A stretch of 32,669 nt of DNA, taken from assembly GCA_947623305.1 (NCBI GenBank), contig CANQGQ010000021.1, positions 1 to 32,669 of the forward strand, in the 5' to 3' direction. This DNA is from an uncultured Alistipes sp. (GTDB lineage Bacteria; Bacteroidota; Bacteroidia; Bacteroidales; Rikenellaceae). The notes beneath the pieces are model-generated. The model was not told the origin of the DNA. It saw only the letters and a program-made list of their open reading frames with translations, and did no database searches. Below are positions 15,783-24,452 of the stretch, piece after piece; within the stretch, counting starts at the first letter, position 1; each line of letters opens with the position of its first letter. Both the position numbers and the translations under genes were made by a program.

Positions 15783-18700
15783 ATGGGAATAGTAGACTTC
15801 GTGAAAAATATAGGGCGATTTTCAAAAGAGAATTTTGCGGATCGGACAAATGCGAATCCGGAGAATGATCCCGTAGAGTACGTCAGAACTATGTCTTTCA
15901 ACAAAGCATTCAAGGACTTGCTATCCCAGGATCGCTTCATTGCACGGAGCGACTACAAGGAACTTGTCGAGCAATATCGCGATTTGGCGCAATTCTATGC
16001 TACGCTTGTTCAGTCGAACCTACTGAATGAATACGCCACCAAACATTTCCTTGACATCAAAGCTATAAACTATTTTCGAACGGTGTTCGATGAAATTGCA
16101 GACTTTGCTATTGAATCGCCGACGATCCGAAAACATAATGACGCTTATGTTTTGCGTCATATCGAATCGGAGAAACCCTATCTCGACAATATCCTCAAAG
16201 CGTGCGATCCTGCCATATCGCTTGACCGGGAACAGCGCGAAGTGGTGCTTTCGGAAGAGGACCACACGCTGGTAATCGCGGGTGCTGGGGCCGGCAAGAC
16301 CACGACGGTAGCGGCCAAAGTGCGCTATCTTGTCGAGAAACGAGATGTTGATCCGAGCAAGATTTTGGTTATCTCCTTTACCAACAAAGCCGTCGAAGAA
16401 CTTCGGGGACGTATCAACGGCAATTTGAATATCCCTTGCCCAATCAGCACTTTCCATTCCATTGGCTATACGATTCTGCGACAGGGCGAAGAGGAGCGTA
16501 AAAAGATAATCAGAGAAGGGTATATGTACACGGTTATCAATAATTATCTGAAATCGTCCGTGCTGCGTAATCCAGAGGTCGTAAACAAGTTGATACTCTT
16601 TTTCGGCTCCTATTTTACAGCTCCATACGAAGGTGAAAATCTCAATGAATATTTCCAGTTCGTATCCAAAGCGGATTGTTCAACACTGAAAGGCAATCTG
16701 CACGAATATGTCCGACGAATCGTAGATCGCAAGACTTTGAAAACGCAGACGTTGAACAACGAAATTCTACGATCGCTGGAAGAGGTCCGGATCGCCAACT
16801 TTCTATATATGTATCAGATAGAATACGAGTATGAACTGATATACCAGTATCCTATTCTCGATGCGAATAAGCCCTATACGCCCGATTTCCGCATCAAGCA
16901 AGGCGATAAGATTTCGTATATCGAGCATTTCGGGATAACCGAAGACCATCGAAGCGATCGCTATACGGAGGAAGAGTTGGAACGGTATGTCTCTCGTATC
17001 GACGACAAAAAAGAGGTGCATCGGAAACATAAAACCGATTTGCTATACACCTATTCGCAATATACTGATGGCCGGGACTTCCTGCTTCATCTTCGGGAAC
17101 AGCTTATTGCGCATGGTTATGCGTTGAACAAACGCTCGACGGAGGAGGTTTACAAGAAATTGATCGAAACGGAGGAGAGCAAATATATTACACGTCTGAC
17201 CTTTTTGATCTGCACCTTTATCAACAACTTCAAGACGCAAGGTTATGGATTGGAGAAATTCGTAGAATTCAAAGCGGCGAATAAGAACGTCCGAACCAAA
17301 TTGTTTCTCGACATCTGTAAAGTTTGCTACTATGAATACCAAAAGGTATTGGAGGAGCAACATTGCATCGACTTCCAAGATATGATAAACGAGTCTGCCG
17401 AATTGATTCGCCAAAAGCGCATCGGCAGGGAGCAACTCGATTACAAATATATCATTGTAGACGAGTATCAAGATATTTCACGGCAGCGTTATAATCTTAT
17501 CAAAGAGTTGTCGCAGTTATGCAACGCCAAAATTATGGCCGTAGGCGACGACTGGCAGTCTATCTATGCGTTCAGCGGCTCCATCCTCCCGTTGTTTACC
17601 CGGTTCTGCGAAGCTGTTGGTTATGGGCAGGAGCTGAAAATCACCCGCACCTACCGCAATGCGCAGGAGATAATCGACATTGCGGGAACATTCGTGCAGA
17701 AAAATTCGGCACAAATCAAAAAAGAGCTCGTCTCTCCGAAGCGAATCACCAATCCGGTTATTATTTACCCATATCCCGAAACTTTCGATAAAAGAAAAGA
17801 GCGACCAGAAGGAGGCAAATATCACTATTTGGGAATCGCAGTAAATAAAGCGATCGAAAAGATACTGGAATACGATTCAACAGAAAGCAAATCCCGAATC
17901 GCATCCATCCTTTTGATCGGCCGCTATGGATTCGATGCCAGAAACCTTTGCTATTCCAAGCAGTTCAACTACAACGAAAAAACAGGCAAGGTTTATTCGA
18001 CCAAATACGGAAACAAAATCAAACTCCAGTTTCTGACGGCTCACAGCTCAAAAGGTTTGAGTGCAGACAATGTGATTATCATCAATGCAAAAGACGAAAT
18101 CTACGGGTTCCCGTCAAAAGTCGATGACGATCCGGTGTTGAATTTAGTCGTATCGAACGATACCTCGTACAACTATGCCGAAGAACGGCGGCTGTTCTAT
18201 GTGGCTCTAACCCGCACTAAGAATCGGGTATTCATCGTGACGCCCGAGAAACGCCCCTCGGAGTTTATCAAGGAGCTTTTGAGCGATCCGAAAAGCTATC
18301 CCAACGTTACGCTGAAAGGCGAATTGAAAACAGACCTCTCCATCTCGAACATTGTGAAAGACCGTTGCCCGATCTGCGGCTATCCGATGCAATTTCGATG
18401 GAATAAAAATTATGGGTTAAGACTATGGATTTGCACCAACGATCAGGAGGTGTGCGGCTTTATGACCAACGACCGGCGCGGCGGCGATCTCTCCATTCAG
18501 AAATGCGACTGGTGTAAGGACGGGTATTTGATTGTAAAAGGCGGCCGCGATGAACCGATTTTGGGTTGTACGAACTACAAACCGGATCGATCGGGGTGTG
18601 GTCGGCTGCTCAACAGAGAACACTATCGTGCATGGCGAAAGGATGATTTCGGCGTAGAAGATCTGTCCAAAGACAAGCCGGCTTATTTTCATGTTCCCGA

Positions 18701-19019
18701 ATTTTCCGCCGTGAACCCTAAGGTACCCGAAATGATTCCAGCGAGAGCAAACATCCCAACAAGAAAAAGGCCAATGGTCCACACGACAAGTTATTCGGAG
18801 CAGATGATCGAGAAAGATGGGTTCAAAGTGCTGGTGAATGCCGACGGCCAACTGCTTACCGACATGGAGCTGCTCGCTAAGTTGCGAACTTTAAGGTATA
18901 CCATTGCGCAAGAAGAAAAACTTCCGGCATATTGCATCTTTACGAACGATGTTTTATCCCGATTAGCAGCTGACAAACCGATGTCTCGTGAAGAGTTCGT
19001 CGAAATAAAAGGAATCTGA
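15783..19019 (+). CDS. UvrD/helicase IV-like SF1 helicase with internal nuclease-like segment, Zn ribbons and truncated HRDC
   Basis: 1078 aa. Helicase motifs: Q (LDREQREVV, 147), Walker A AGAGAGKTT (166-174), Ia ISFTNKAVEEL (197), II VDEYQD (about 559), III VGDDWQSIYAFSG (about 587), IV TRTYRN (about 622), V LTAHSSKGL (about 752), VI FYVALTRTKNR (about 806). Between Ia and II, around residues 340-385, YEYELIY, YTPDF and YIEHFGI fit a PD-(D/E)xK-type nuclease core with E, D and E-x-H. From about 861 two Cys-rich topoisomerase-type ribbons follow (CPICG, CDWC). An HRDC-like tail starts near 1020. An in-frame TGA at 19017 replaces a likely Gly codon; the frame stays open for 21 further codons to 19085 (YRRFGERFIAEIKKYV), so the HRDC end is lost. 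Defence or repair role inferred. Confidence 0.85.
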   Translation: MGIVDFVKNIGRFSKENFADRTNANPENDPVEYVRTMSFNKAFKDLLSQDRFIARSDYKELVEQYRDLAQFYATLVQSNLLNEYATKHFLDIKAINYFRTVFDEIADFAIESPTIRKHNDAYVLRHIESEKPYLDNILKACDPAISLDREQREVVLSEEDHTLVIAGAGAGKTTTVAAKVRYLVEKRDVDPSKILVISFTNKAVEELRGRINGNLNIPCPISTFHSIGYTILRQGEEERKKIIREGYMYTVINNYLKSSVLRNPEVVNKLILFFGSYFTAPYEGENLNEYFQFVSKADCSTLKGNLHEYVRRIVDRKTLKTQTLNNEILRSLEEVRIANFLYMYQIEYEYELIYQYPILDANKPYTPDFRIKQGDKISYIEHFGITEDHRSDRYTEEELERYVSRIDDKKEVHRKHKTDLLYTYSQYTDGRDFLLHLREQLIAHGYALNKRSTEEVYKKLIETEESKYITRLTFLICTFINNFKTQGYGLEKFVEFKAANKNVRTKLFLDICKVCYYEYQKVLEEQHCIDFQDMINESAELIRQKRIGREQLDYKYIIVDEYQDISRQRYNLIKELSQLCNAKIMAVGDDWQSIYAFSGSILPLFTRFCEAVGYGQELKITRTYRNAQEIIDIAGTFVQKNSAQIKKELVSPKRITNPVIIYPYPETFDKRKERPEGGKYHYLGIAVNKAIEKILEYDSTESKSRIASILLIGRYGFDARNLCYSKQFNYNEKTGKVYSTKYGNKIKLQFLTAHSSKGLSADNVIIINAKDEIYGFPSKVDDDPVLNLVVSNDTSYNYAEERRLFYVALTRTKNRVFIVTPEKRPSEFIKELLSDPKSYPNVTLKGELKTDLSISNIVKDRCPICGYPMQFRWNKNYGLRLWICTNDQEVCGFMTNDRRGGDLSIQKCDWCKDGYLIVKGGRDEPILGCTNYKPDRSGCGRLLNREHYRAWRKDDFGVEDLSKDKPAYFHVPEFSAVNPKVPEMIPARANIPTRKRPMVHTTSYSEQMIEKDGFKVLVNADGQLLTDMELLAKLRTLRYTIAQEEKLPAYCIFTNDVLSRLAADKPMSREEFVEIKGI

Positions 19020-19085
19020 ATGCAACGTTATAGACGATTTGGTGAACGATTCATTGCCGAAATCAAGAAGTATGTCGAATCTTAA
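19020..19085 (+). pseudogene. Severed C-terminal 21 codons of the helicase
   Basis: In frame with the helicase directly after its TGA. It encodes MQRYRRFGERFIAEIKKYV and a short end, the usual close of an HRDC domain (EIKGIG-x-YG-x-RF-x-EI). Best explained as a Gly to stop substitution. Confidence 0.7.
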
Positions 19086-19090
19086 TGGCA

Positions 19091-19124
19091 GAGACGACGT
19101 TGCGAATATTCGCAACGTCGTCTC
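19091..19124. terminator. Bidirectional terminator (perfect 16-bp palindrome)
   Basis: gagacgacgttgcgaa / ttcgcaacgtcgtctc with a 2-nt centre, between convergent helicase and recombinase genes. Confidence 0.8.
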
Positions 19125-19148
19125 CCTTTGCATCATACTGGTTTAATA

Positions 19149-19748
19149 TCAATTCGTCTGCATAGTTCTGAGATACCCGGCAACCGTCAATCTGTGTACT
19201 CCTAAAATTCGTGCGATAGCACTTTTAGAGATTCGTTTATTCAATAATTCTTGAATCTCCGCTTCACGGCCGGTTAATTTCTTAATTTTGGATTTACTCC
19301 CTTTTGGTCGACCGAGAATGACTCCTTCGGCTTTTTTGCGAGCCAAAGCCTCTTTTGTCCGTTGTGAAATCAGATTGCGTTCGATCTCGGCCGAGAGTCC
19401 GAAAGCAAAGGCCAACACTTTAGAATTGATGTCGCTGCCAAGACGATAGTTGTCTTTGATAGTCCACACCTGCTCTTCCCGTTTCATACATTGATTGAGA
19501 ATTGCCATAATCATCAATAAGTTACGGCCAAACCTCGATAATTCGGCGCAAATCAGAACATCGTCTTTCTGCATCGAATCCAGGATAATACCGAGTTTCC
19601 GTTTATCTACATCTTTGTTGCCGGAAATTGTCTCCTCGATCCATCGATCGACAACCATCGTATGGCTTTCGCAAAAACGATTGATTTCAAAACGTTGATT
19701 CTCTACTGTTTGCTTGTCTGTACTGACGCGGATATATCCGTATACCAT
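19149..19748 (-). CDS. Serine recombinase (resolvase/invertase family, Mpi-like)
   Basis: 199 aa. The N-terminal YGYIRVSTDKQTVENQ carries the catalytic Ser in the R-V-S motif. AELSRFGRN and GLSAEIERNLISQRTKEALARKK give the arginine-rich active site and E-helix. GRPKGSKSK leads into a C-terminal helix-turn-helix (SAIARILGVHRLTVAGYL). The start at 19748 is chosen because the domain begins there. Size and layout match Hin/Gin-type invertases and the Mpi family that flips promoters in Bacteroides. No inverted site is obvious next to it, so its target may be distant. A candidate actor for the large inverted repeats of this window (speculative). Confidence 0.88.
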   Translation of the reverse strand: MVYGYIRVSTDKQTVENQRFEINRFCESHTMVVDRWIEETISGNKDVDKRKLGIILDSMQKDDVLICAELSRFGRNLLMIMAILNQCMKREEQVWTIKDNYRLGSDINSKVLAFAFGLSAEIERNLISQRTKEALARKKAEGVILGRPKGSKSKIKKLTGREAEIQELLNKRISKSAIARILGVHRLTVAGYLRTMQTN

Positions 19749-19877
19749 AAACGTAAGATTTTGATTGATCAAATAAATGCAAAGTTTATAATATACGAGG
19801 ATTATTGTGATTTTACGAGCGATTATTTCTTGCAAAATTCGTCGATTTGTTCTTTCCGCAACTCCGAGAGTTAGGTC

Positions 19878-20066
19878 GTGCTCACTCCGATAGAATTAAG
19901 CATCAAACAAAAAATCGAAGCGATCGGAACTCCACTAAAAGATTGGGACGTTCGGATAAATTATGGCATAAAAACCGGATTCAACGATGCTTTTATTATC
20001 GATGGAGCCAAACGTGCGGAGTTGATTGCCGCCGACCCCAAAAGTGCAGAACTTATACGACCATTT
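19878..20066 (+). pseudogene. Fragment of a type II (TaqI/Eco57I-like) restriction-methylase
   Basis: About 60 residues (IGTPLKDWDVRINYGIKTGF, then DAFIIDGAKRAELIAADP and ELIRP) match the linker before the target-recognition domain of N6-adenine methylase/restriction fusions. There is no Walker or NPPY motif. Family homology appears to stop near 20066, where the sequence passes into unrelated DNA, so this is a remnant. Confidence 0.65.
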
Positions 20067-20159
20067 ATATTCGCCTTTTTGCTTGGCTTCCGATAAAATA
20101 ATAAGTTCGTCATCAATTCGATCGAATAGATCATTGATAGTCTTAATCTCTTGTGCCAT
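19935..20159 (-). pseudogene. Truncated gene coupled to the integrase
   Basis: Its ATG overlaps the integrase stop (TAATG at 20157-20161). The first 33 residues or so (MAQEIKTINDLFDRIDDELI, then ILSEAKQKGEY) look like a genuine helical N-terminus. The remainder runs antisense through the methylase fragment, so the original gene was cut near 20066. Family not recognised. Confidence 0.5.
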
Positions 20160-21484
20160 TACTCCAGCAATTTAACCAGTTCGTTTTTCATCTCCTCGTC
20201 GATTGCTCGATAGCGGGCGAATGCTCGGCTACCCTCCTTGTGGCCGCTCAACGCTCCGACGAGATTCGGGTCTTTGACCTGCTTGTAGAGGTTGCCGACG
20301 AAAGCCCGCCGGGCCAAATGCGACGACGCAACCTCCCATATAGGACGTTGCTCGGCCTCACGTGTCAACGGATTCAGCACCGTAACTTTGCGCCGCAATC
20401 CCGCAGCGAGAAATATCCGCTTGATTGCTTTGTTGTACTGCTGTTCGGCTATTAGCGGAAAGAGCGATGGCCCGGTATATCCGCCGTACCGATCCAATAT
20501 CTCACGAGCTATCGTGTTGAGGGGAACACGCACCGTGACAGGGTGGCCGTCCTTTGTTTTGCGGGGTATGTACTCGACCGCTCCGTCGATGATGTTGTCG
20601 CGGGTCAGTTTGTAGAGGTCGCCAACACGGCACCCGATTAGGCATTGAAAGACAAAAATGTCTCGCTGCTCGGCCAGCCTCGGGTGGCGGTTGAGGTTGG
20701 TGTGATAAATCTTGTTGCGCTCATCTATCGAGATGTAATAGGGCGTACCGTAAACGCACTCTTCAACAGAGTAATTTCGGAAAGGGTTGTTGCGGGTCTT
20801 ACCCACGTCATTGGCCCAGATGAAGAATGTGCGCAGCTTTGTCAGTATGCCATTTATGGTGTTCTGTCCTCTCGGTTGAGGTGTGCGGCTTTCAGGCACG
20901 GCCTCGTATATTTCGGGATACTGCTCGTAGAATGTGTATTCGTTGCGCAGAAACTCCTCAATATCCCTCAACACAAGCGGTGTGATGGTCTCAAAATCGA
21001 GTGTGAAAGCAGAATTTACCGTCCGGCGGGCATAAAGTTCATACCGCCTCAACGCACGGATAACGACCCAAATGGCACGGATGCGCCAGTCGGATAATTT
21101 GCGTTTCTCGATAAATTCGTCGTAAGCCTCGAAAAAGGTCTGCCGATGTTCTTTGACGATGTACTTTTCGGGGTGCAGCCGTTTGTCTATTTCGACCTCC
21201 AACTGCTCGGATGTGAACTGCTCTTTGTCTGTGACGGCATTGTAGATGTCGAGTATTATCGCCTTACGCTCCGAGACGGCCCGATTGAATCGTGCACGCT
21301 TTTCGGCATTGAACAGCACTTTTGCCTTAATTTCCTGCCGCGTGCTATCCCAGTAGGCAGGGTTGATTTCCAACTCGCTGGCATGAAAGAATTGGGCATT
21401 GCGCCCATCCCTCAACCGAAAGCGAATGTTTGCCTTGTCGATTTTCTTTTTCGATACTCGGATAAATGCTGTAACCGATGCCAT
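20159..21484 (-). CDS. Tyrosine site-specific integrase of the island
   Basis: 441 aa. An N-terminal Arm-type region (MASVTAFIRVSKKKIDKANI; RFRLRDGRNAQFF) and a SAM-like core-binding domain (about 95-215) precede the catalytic domain. This shows Arg in FQCLIGCRVGDLYKL, a Lys-bearing strand (YIPRKTKDGHPVTV), H-x-x-R in SHLARRAFVGNLYK and H-x-x-x at LSGHKEGSRAFARY with the nucleophile Tyr. Typical of Bacteroidetes tRNA-targeting integrases. The start at 21484 lies downstream of the predicted promoter; the upstream ATG at 21559 would precede the transcription start. It integrates the island at tRNA-Leu. Confidence 0.93.
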   Translation of the reverse strand: MASVTAFIRVSKKKIDKANIRFRLRDGRNAQFFHASELEINPAYWDSTRQEIKAKVLFNAEKRARFNRAVSERKAIILDIYNAVTDKEQFTSEQLEVEIDKRLHPEKYIVKEHRQTFFEAYDEFIEKRKLSDWRIRAIWVVIRALRRYELYARRTVNSAFTLDFETITPLVLRDIEEFLRNEYTFYEQYPEIYEAVPESRTPQPRGQNTINGILTKLRTFFIWANDVGKTRNNPFRNYSVEECVYGTPYYISIDERNKIYHTNLNRHPRLAEQRDIFVFQCLIGCRVGDLYKLTRDNIIDGAVEYIPRKTKDGHPVTVRVPLNTIAREILDRYGGYTGPSLFPLIAEQQYNKAIKRIFLAAGLRRKVTVLNPLTREAEQRPIWEVASSHLARRAFVGNLYKQVKDPNLVGALSGHKEGSRAFARYRAIDEEMKNELVKLLE

Positions 21485-21500
21485 GATATTTTGGTGTTGG

Positions 21501-21540
21501 GTGGTGCAAGTTTGGCCAATTTGCACCACCGTTGCACCAC
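21501..21540. repeat. Integrase arm-type repeats
   Basis: TTGCACCAC at 21521-21529 and 21532-21540, and the inverse GTGGTGCAA at 21501-21509. The same motif is near the island's left end. Lying between promoter and integrase start, they could also let the integrase repress itself. Confidence 0.65.
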
Positions 21541-21556
21541 CAAATAAAACTTTTTG

Positions 21557-21588
21557 CAAAAGTATGCAATTTTATTGTCAGATGCAAA
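21557..21588 (-). promoter_or_regulatory. Integrase promoter
   Basis: On the minus strand TTTG (21588-21585) and TACTTTTG (21564-21557) are 20 bp apart. A TATCTTTG box on the + strand at 21597-21604 faces the other way, towards attR. Confidence 0.65.
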
Positions 21589-21671
21589 TTATTGATTATC
21601 TTTGCTGTTAGATCGTATATTGTCGATTTTTAGTTGTTTGCGAATTGCGAAAAATTGCCGTTTTCAAATAC

Positions 21672-21683
21672 TGTCCTGGGCAC
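21672..21683 (+). repeat. attR core (12 bp)
   Basis: Exact copy of the tRNA-Leu 3' end tgtcctgggcac, followed by a strong terminator that presumably belonged to the tRNA gene before insertion. Confidence 0.85.
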
Positions 21684-21686
21684 GCT

Positions 21687-21732
21687 AAAAGGAGAACCGC
21701 TGTCGATTTTAATCGACAGCGGTTCTCCTTTT
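21687..21732. terminator. Former tRNA-Leu terminator, now beyond attR
   Basis: A 22-bp perfect stem from aaaaggagaaccgctgtcgatt and its complement at 21711-21732, 2-nt loop, T-run. It sits immediately after attR, the place expected for the native tRNA terminator. Confidence 0.85.
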
Positions 21733-21746
21733 ATTTCAAATCTTAT

Positions 21747-22048
21747 TTGTAAAACAAAGCCTGCGGTTCTCGGCCGGACTTGGGTATGTTTCGAAATAGG
21801 AACGATACGAACGGACGCTGACAGGCGGGCGTCGCAGGAGATGCAGGAACAAGCGTCGACAAGCCACGATCGCCTATTCCTTCCGACCGGATTGTGCCTC
21901 GATCGGAATCCTACTGCGTCCCTGTCCGTCCGATAACGTCCCCCGGTATCGCCCAAAAAAGCGGACCGAAGAACGTAAATCCTATTCCGGAACATCCTCT
22001 TTCCCGACGGATGACCGCAGACTTATTTCAAAACAAGACGCCGAACCG
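21747..22048 (-). repeat. Conserved RT-downstream segment (right arm)
   Basis: Inverted homologue of 7578-7888. Long identical stretches such as acccaagtccggccgagaac alternate with substitutions and indels. No shared start codon. See the left copy. Confidence 0.6.
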
Positions 22049-23290
22049 CTATTGACCGTCGTCGTCCTCGAAAGGCATCTTCCACTGAGGTAACAACTGC
22101 TCCTTGATGAAGGCCTTGCGGAAATTACCCGCGAAGTCGAAATACTTCCGCAAAGGCGAATCATTGAACTGCGCCTTCAACATCCGGTAAGCCTTGAAGT
22201 GGATGAAATGGCCGCAATACGAGTTCAACACAGCGCGGATTTCGAGCAACCGAGCGTAAGCGACCGCCCCGTGCCGGCACTCGGCCTCCAACTGGCTCAT
22301 GCGAATATGGAACCGCTTGACCGATGATTTCGTGGCGTAACGTCGATACGGTTTGACGTAGGCACCCAGGAACGCCACGCCGTAATGGTAAGGCTGCAAG
22401 ACGATCTTCTTCGGATGCAAGGTCAGGTGCAACTCCGACTCCAAAAACTCTTTCAGTCGCACAACCAACTCTTCGAGATACCGCCGGCTGGGATGCACGA
22501 TGTAGAAGTCATCGACGTACCGACCGTAATAACGGCAATGCAACTCGCGTTTGACGAACTGGTCGAAGTGATCCAGAAAAATGTTGCTGAACAACTGCGA
22601 AGTGATGTCGCCGATAGCCAACCCCACATTTTCGGGCGTGTTGAAGAGGCTTTTGGAGGCGGGAAGCCCGTCCCAGTCGGAAGCCCGACCCAACACGTAA
22701 CAACCCTCGGTCGGATTGCGGAACAAAATGAGATCGATCAAATAGTCGATCAACTCCCGATCGAGCCGGTCGCACCAACGATGCCCGTCGCCCGAAGGAC
22801 GCATCCAATAACGATCCAGACTGCGCATCAAAATGCGATGCAGAATCCGTTTGTCGATGCTCATGAAGTAACCCCGTAAATCGAGCTTCAGAATGTAGGC
22901 CGGACGGGTGTAATTGTGCGTGCAACTGCGCACGTGGTGTTCCAATCGCTCGATGCCGACCAACACGCCCTTCCCTTCGCGACAGGAATAACTGTCGTAA
23001 ATCATGCGTGCCTCGAACATCGGCGCGATGTAGTTGTACAACAACCGACAGACGATGCGGTGAGCAAACGGCGAGGCGAAGATCTCGCGCTTGACCGGCA
23101 CATCCGTGATAAAACAGATGGCCGGATTGGGTCGATAACTGCGGGCGGCGATCCGATTGCAAAGCTCGATGAGGTTGTGCTCAAAGTCGAACTCGAATTT
23201 CAATTGACTCTTGGTATTGCGTTTGTGCTTTCTCGTATCGAAATAGGCCCGGAAGAGATCGCCCAATAATTCGGACTGACTCTTTTTCAT
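22049..23290 (-). CDS. DGR reverse transcriptase (right arm)
   Basis: 413 aa, about 96% identical to the left-arm RT (17 substitutions by eye, several clustered in the VHPSRRYLEEL stretch). All catalytic motifs are intact: KLDLRGYF, IGDITSQ, YVDD, GVAFLGAYV. It is separated from the nearest TR by about 30 bp and probably lies on the same transcript as avd and the TR array. The near identity implies recent duplication or gene conversion between arms. Confidence 0.96.
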   Translation of the reverse strand: MKKSQSELLGDLFRAYFDTRKHKRNTKSQLKFEFDFEHNLIELCNRIAARSYRPNPAICFITDVPVKREIFASPFAHRIVCRLLYNYIAPMFEARMIYDSYSCREGKGVLVGIERLEHHVRSCTHNYTRPAYILKLDLRGYFMSIDKRILHRILMRSLDRYWMRPSGDGHRWCDRLDRELIDYLIDLILFRNPTEGCYVLGRASDWDGLPASKSLFNTPENVGLAIGDITSQLFSNIFLDHFDQFVKRELHCRYYGRYVDDFYIVHPSRRYLEELVVRLKEFLESELHLTLHPKKIVLQPYHYGVAFLGAYVKPYRRYATKSSVKRFHIRMSQLEAECRHGAVAYARLLEIRAVLNSYCGHFIHFKAYRMLKAQFNDSPLRKYFDFAGNFRKAFIKEQLLPQWKMPFEDDDGQ

Positions 23291-23322
23291 AACTACAATT
23301 CTCTTTCAAGCAGCGGTAAATC

Positions 23323-23516
23323 CTCGGACACAGCGCACCGGAAAGCCGTTCGCTCGGTTATTGTTGTTGAGCGGGTACACGGTCGCAGCGTTGAATCTCA
23401 AATTCCCAGCGTTCGCATTCCCAGTAGCGTACGGAGAACTGCTCCAATACCAACCACCCGAACCGACACTCGACACGGAACCATTCGTGCGATTGCGATA
23501 GCCGGAAGCGGCGGGA
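23323..23516 (-). repeat. Template repeat TR-R5 (RT-proximal)
   Basis: Encodes ASGYRNRTNGSVSSVGSGG... to NNNNRANGF and RCVRG. Closest to TR-L3, so the RT-proximal units of both arms are orthologous. No cognate VR in the window. Confidence 0.8.
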
Positions 23517-23765
23517 AATACGAAACACTTGATTTGTAACCGCTTGCTAAATAATGCAGAGGATGTCCGCCTGGGGACAAACCCTGCCGTAAATTGGTTT
23601 GTCAATACCGGAATGAAATTCGGATTTGCAGCCCGAACACCCTTCCGGCGGGTTACTGAATTTACAAGACACTCTTCCGAAGGTCTATGACCTCGCGGAA
23701 CTCCCATCCTGTTCTGCTCAAAGAGAATTTTGGGCCTTGTAGGACTTGTAGATCAGTAGCGTTCA
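23517..23765 (-). ncRNA. Structured leader RNA of TR-R5
   Basis: Hairpin A at 23676-23701 (outer TTCCG/CGGAA, inner AGGTC/GACCT). Hairpin B has inner pairs TGTCC/GGACA. The block taaattcagtaaccc and a gcaagcggttac end are present. Nearly identical to the L3 leader over its first 50 nt. Confidence 0.65.
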
Positions 23766-23795
23766 AAAAGTTTTCTTTTCAAGCAGCGGTAAATC

Positions 23796-23989
23796 CTCGG
23801 ACACAGCGCACCGGAAAGCCGTTCGCCCGGTTGTTGTTGTCGAACGGGTATACTTTCGTAGCGTTGAAGGCCAAATCTCCAGCATTCGCATGCCCAGTGG
23901 AGTACGGAGAACTGCTCCAATAGAAGCCCCACGAACCGACATTCGCCACAGAACCATTCGTACGATCGCGATCGCCGGAAGCGGCAGGA
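23796..23989 (-). repeat. Template repeat TR-R4
   Basis: Encodes ASGDRDRTNGSVANVGSWG... to YPFDNNNRANGF and RCVRG. It starts 473 bp from TR-R5. No cognate VR in the window. Confidence 0.8.
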
Positions 23990-24238
23990 AACACGATATG
24001 TCAGATTTGTAACCGCTTGCTAAATTAAGCAGAGGATGTCCGCCTGGGGACAAACCCCGCCTTAAATTGGTTTGTCAATACCGGAATAGGACTCGGATTT
24101 GCAGCCCAAACACCCTTCCGGCGGGTTACTGAATTTACAAGACACTCTTCCGAAGGTCTATGACCTCACGAAACTCACATCCTGCTCTGCTCAAAAAGAG
24201 ATTAAAGCCTTATAGGCTGTAGATCAGCAGCATTCAAA
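23990..24238 (-). ncRNA. Structured leader RNA of TR-R4
   Basis: Hairpin A at 24148-24173, with a TTTCG/CGGAA outer stem (U-G wobble retained) and AGGTC/GACCT inner stem. Hairpin B as in R5. Confidence 0.6.
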
Positions 24239-24264
24239 CGTTTTCTTTTCAAGCAGCGTAAATC

Positions 24265-24452
24265 CTCGGACACAGCGCACCGTAAAGCCGTTCGCTCGGT
24301 TATTGTTGTTGAGCGGGTACACGGTCGAAGCAGTGAAGGCCATGTTCCCAGCGTTCGTATGCCCAGTAGAGTACGGAGAGCTACTCCAATAGTTGGCGCT
24401 CGAACCGACACTCGTCACGGAACCATTCGTGAGATTGCGAAAGCCGGAAGCG
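24265..24452 (-). repeat. Template repeat TR-R3, active template for VR-R
   Basis: 188 bp matching VR-R at 27104-27291 with a constant offset of 2839. Nine differences, all at template adenines on the coding strand (five A to T, three A to G, one A to C). It is the middle unit of the five, just as the active template is the middle one of three on the left. Confidence 0.96.

Larger units (their letters stand above)
13360..21683. mobile_element. 8.3-kb integrative genomic island in tRNA-Leu
   Basis: Bounded by 12-bp att copies, with a tyrosine integrase at the distal end facing inward. TTGCACCAC arm-type repeats lie near both ends (13414-13432; 21501-21540). The displaced native tRNA terminator lies just outside attR. 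Cargo: Fic, broken zeta toxin with small partner, helicase-nuclease, serine recombinase, R-M debris. No phage structural, replication or conjugation genes are seen, so it is probably a satellite-like or decaying defence island. Confidence 0.85.

Noticed and set aside
13360..21683. Prophage
   Set aside because: Only integrase-type genes are present; no terminase, portal, capsid, tail or lysis genes.
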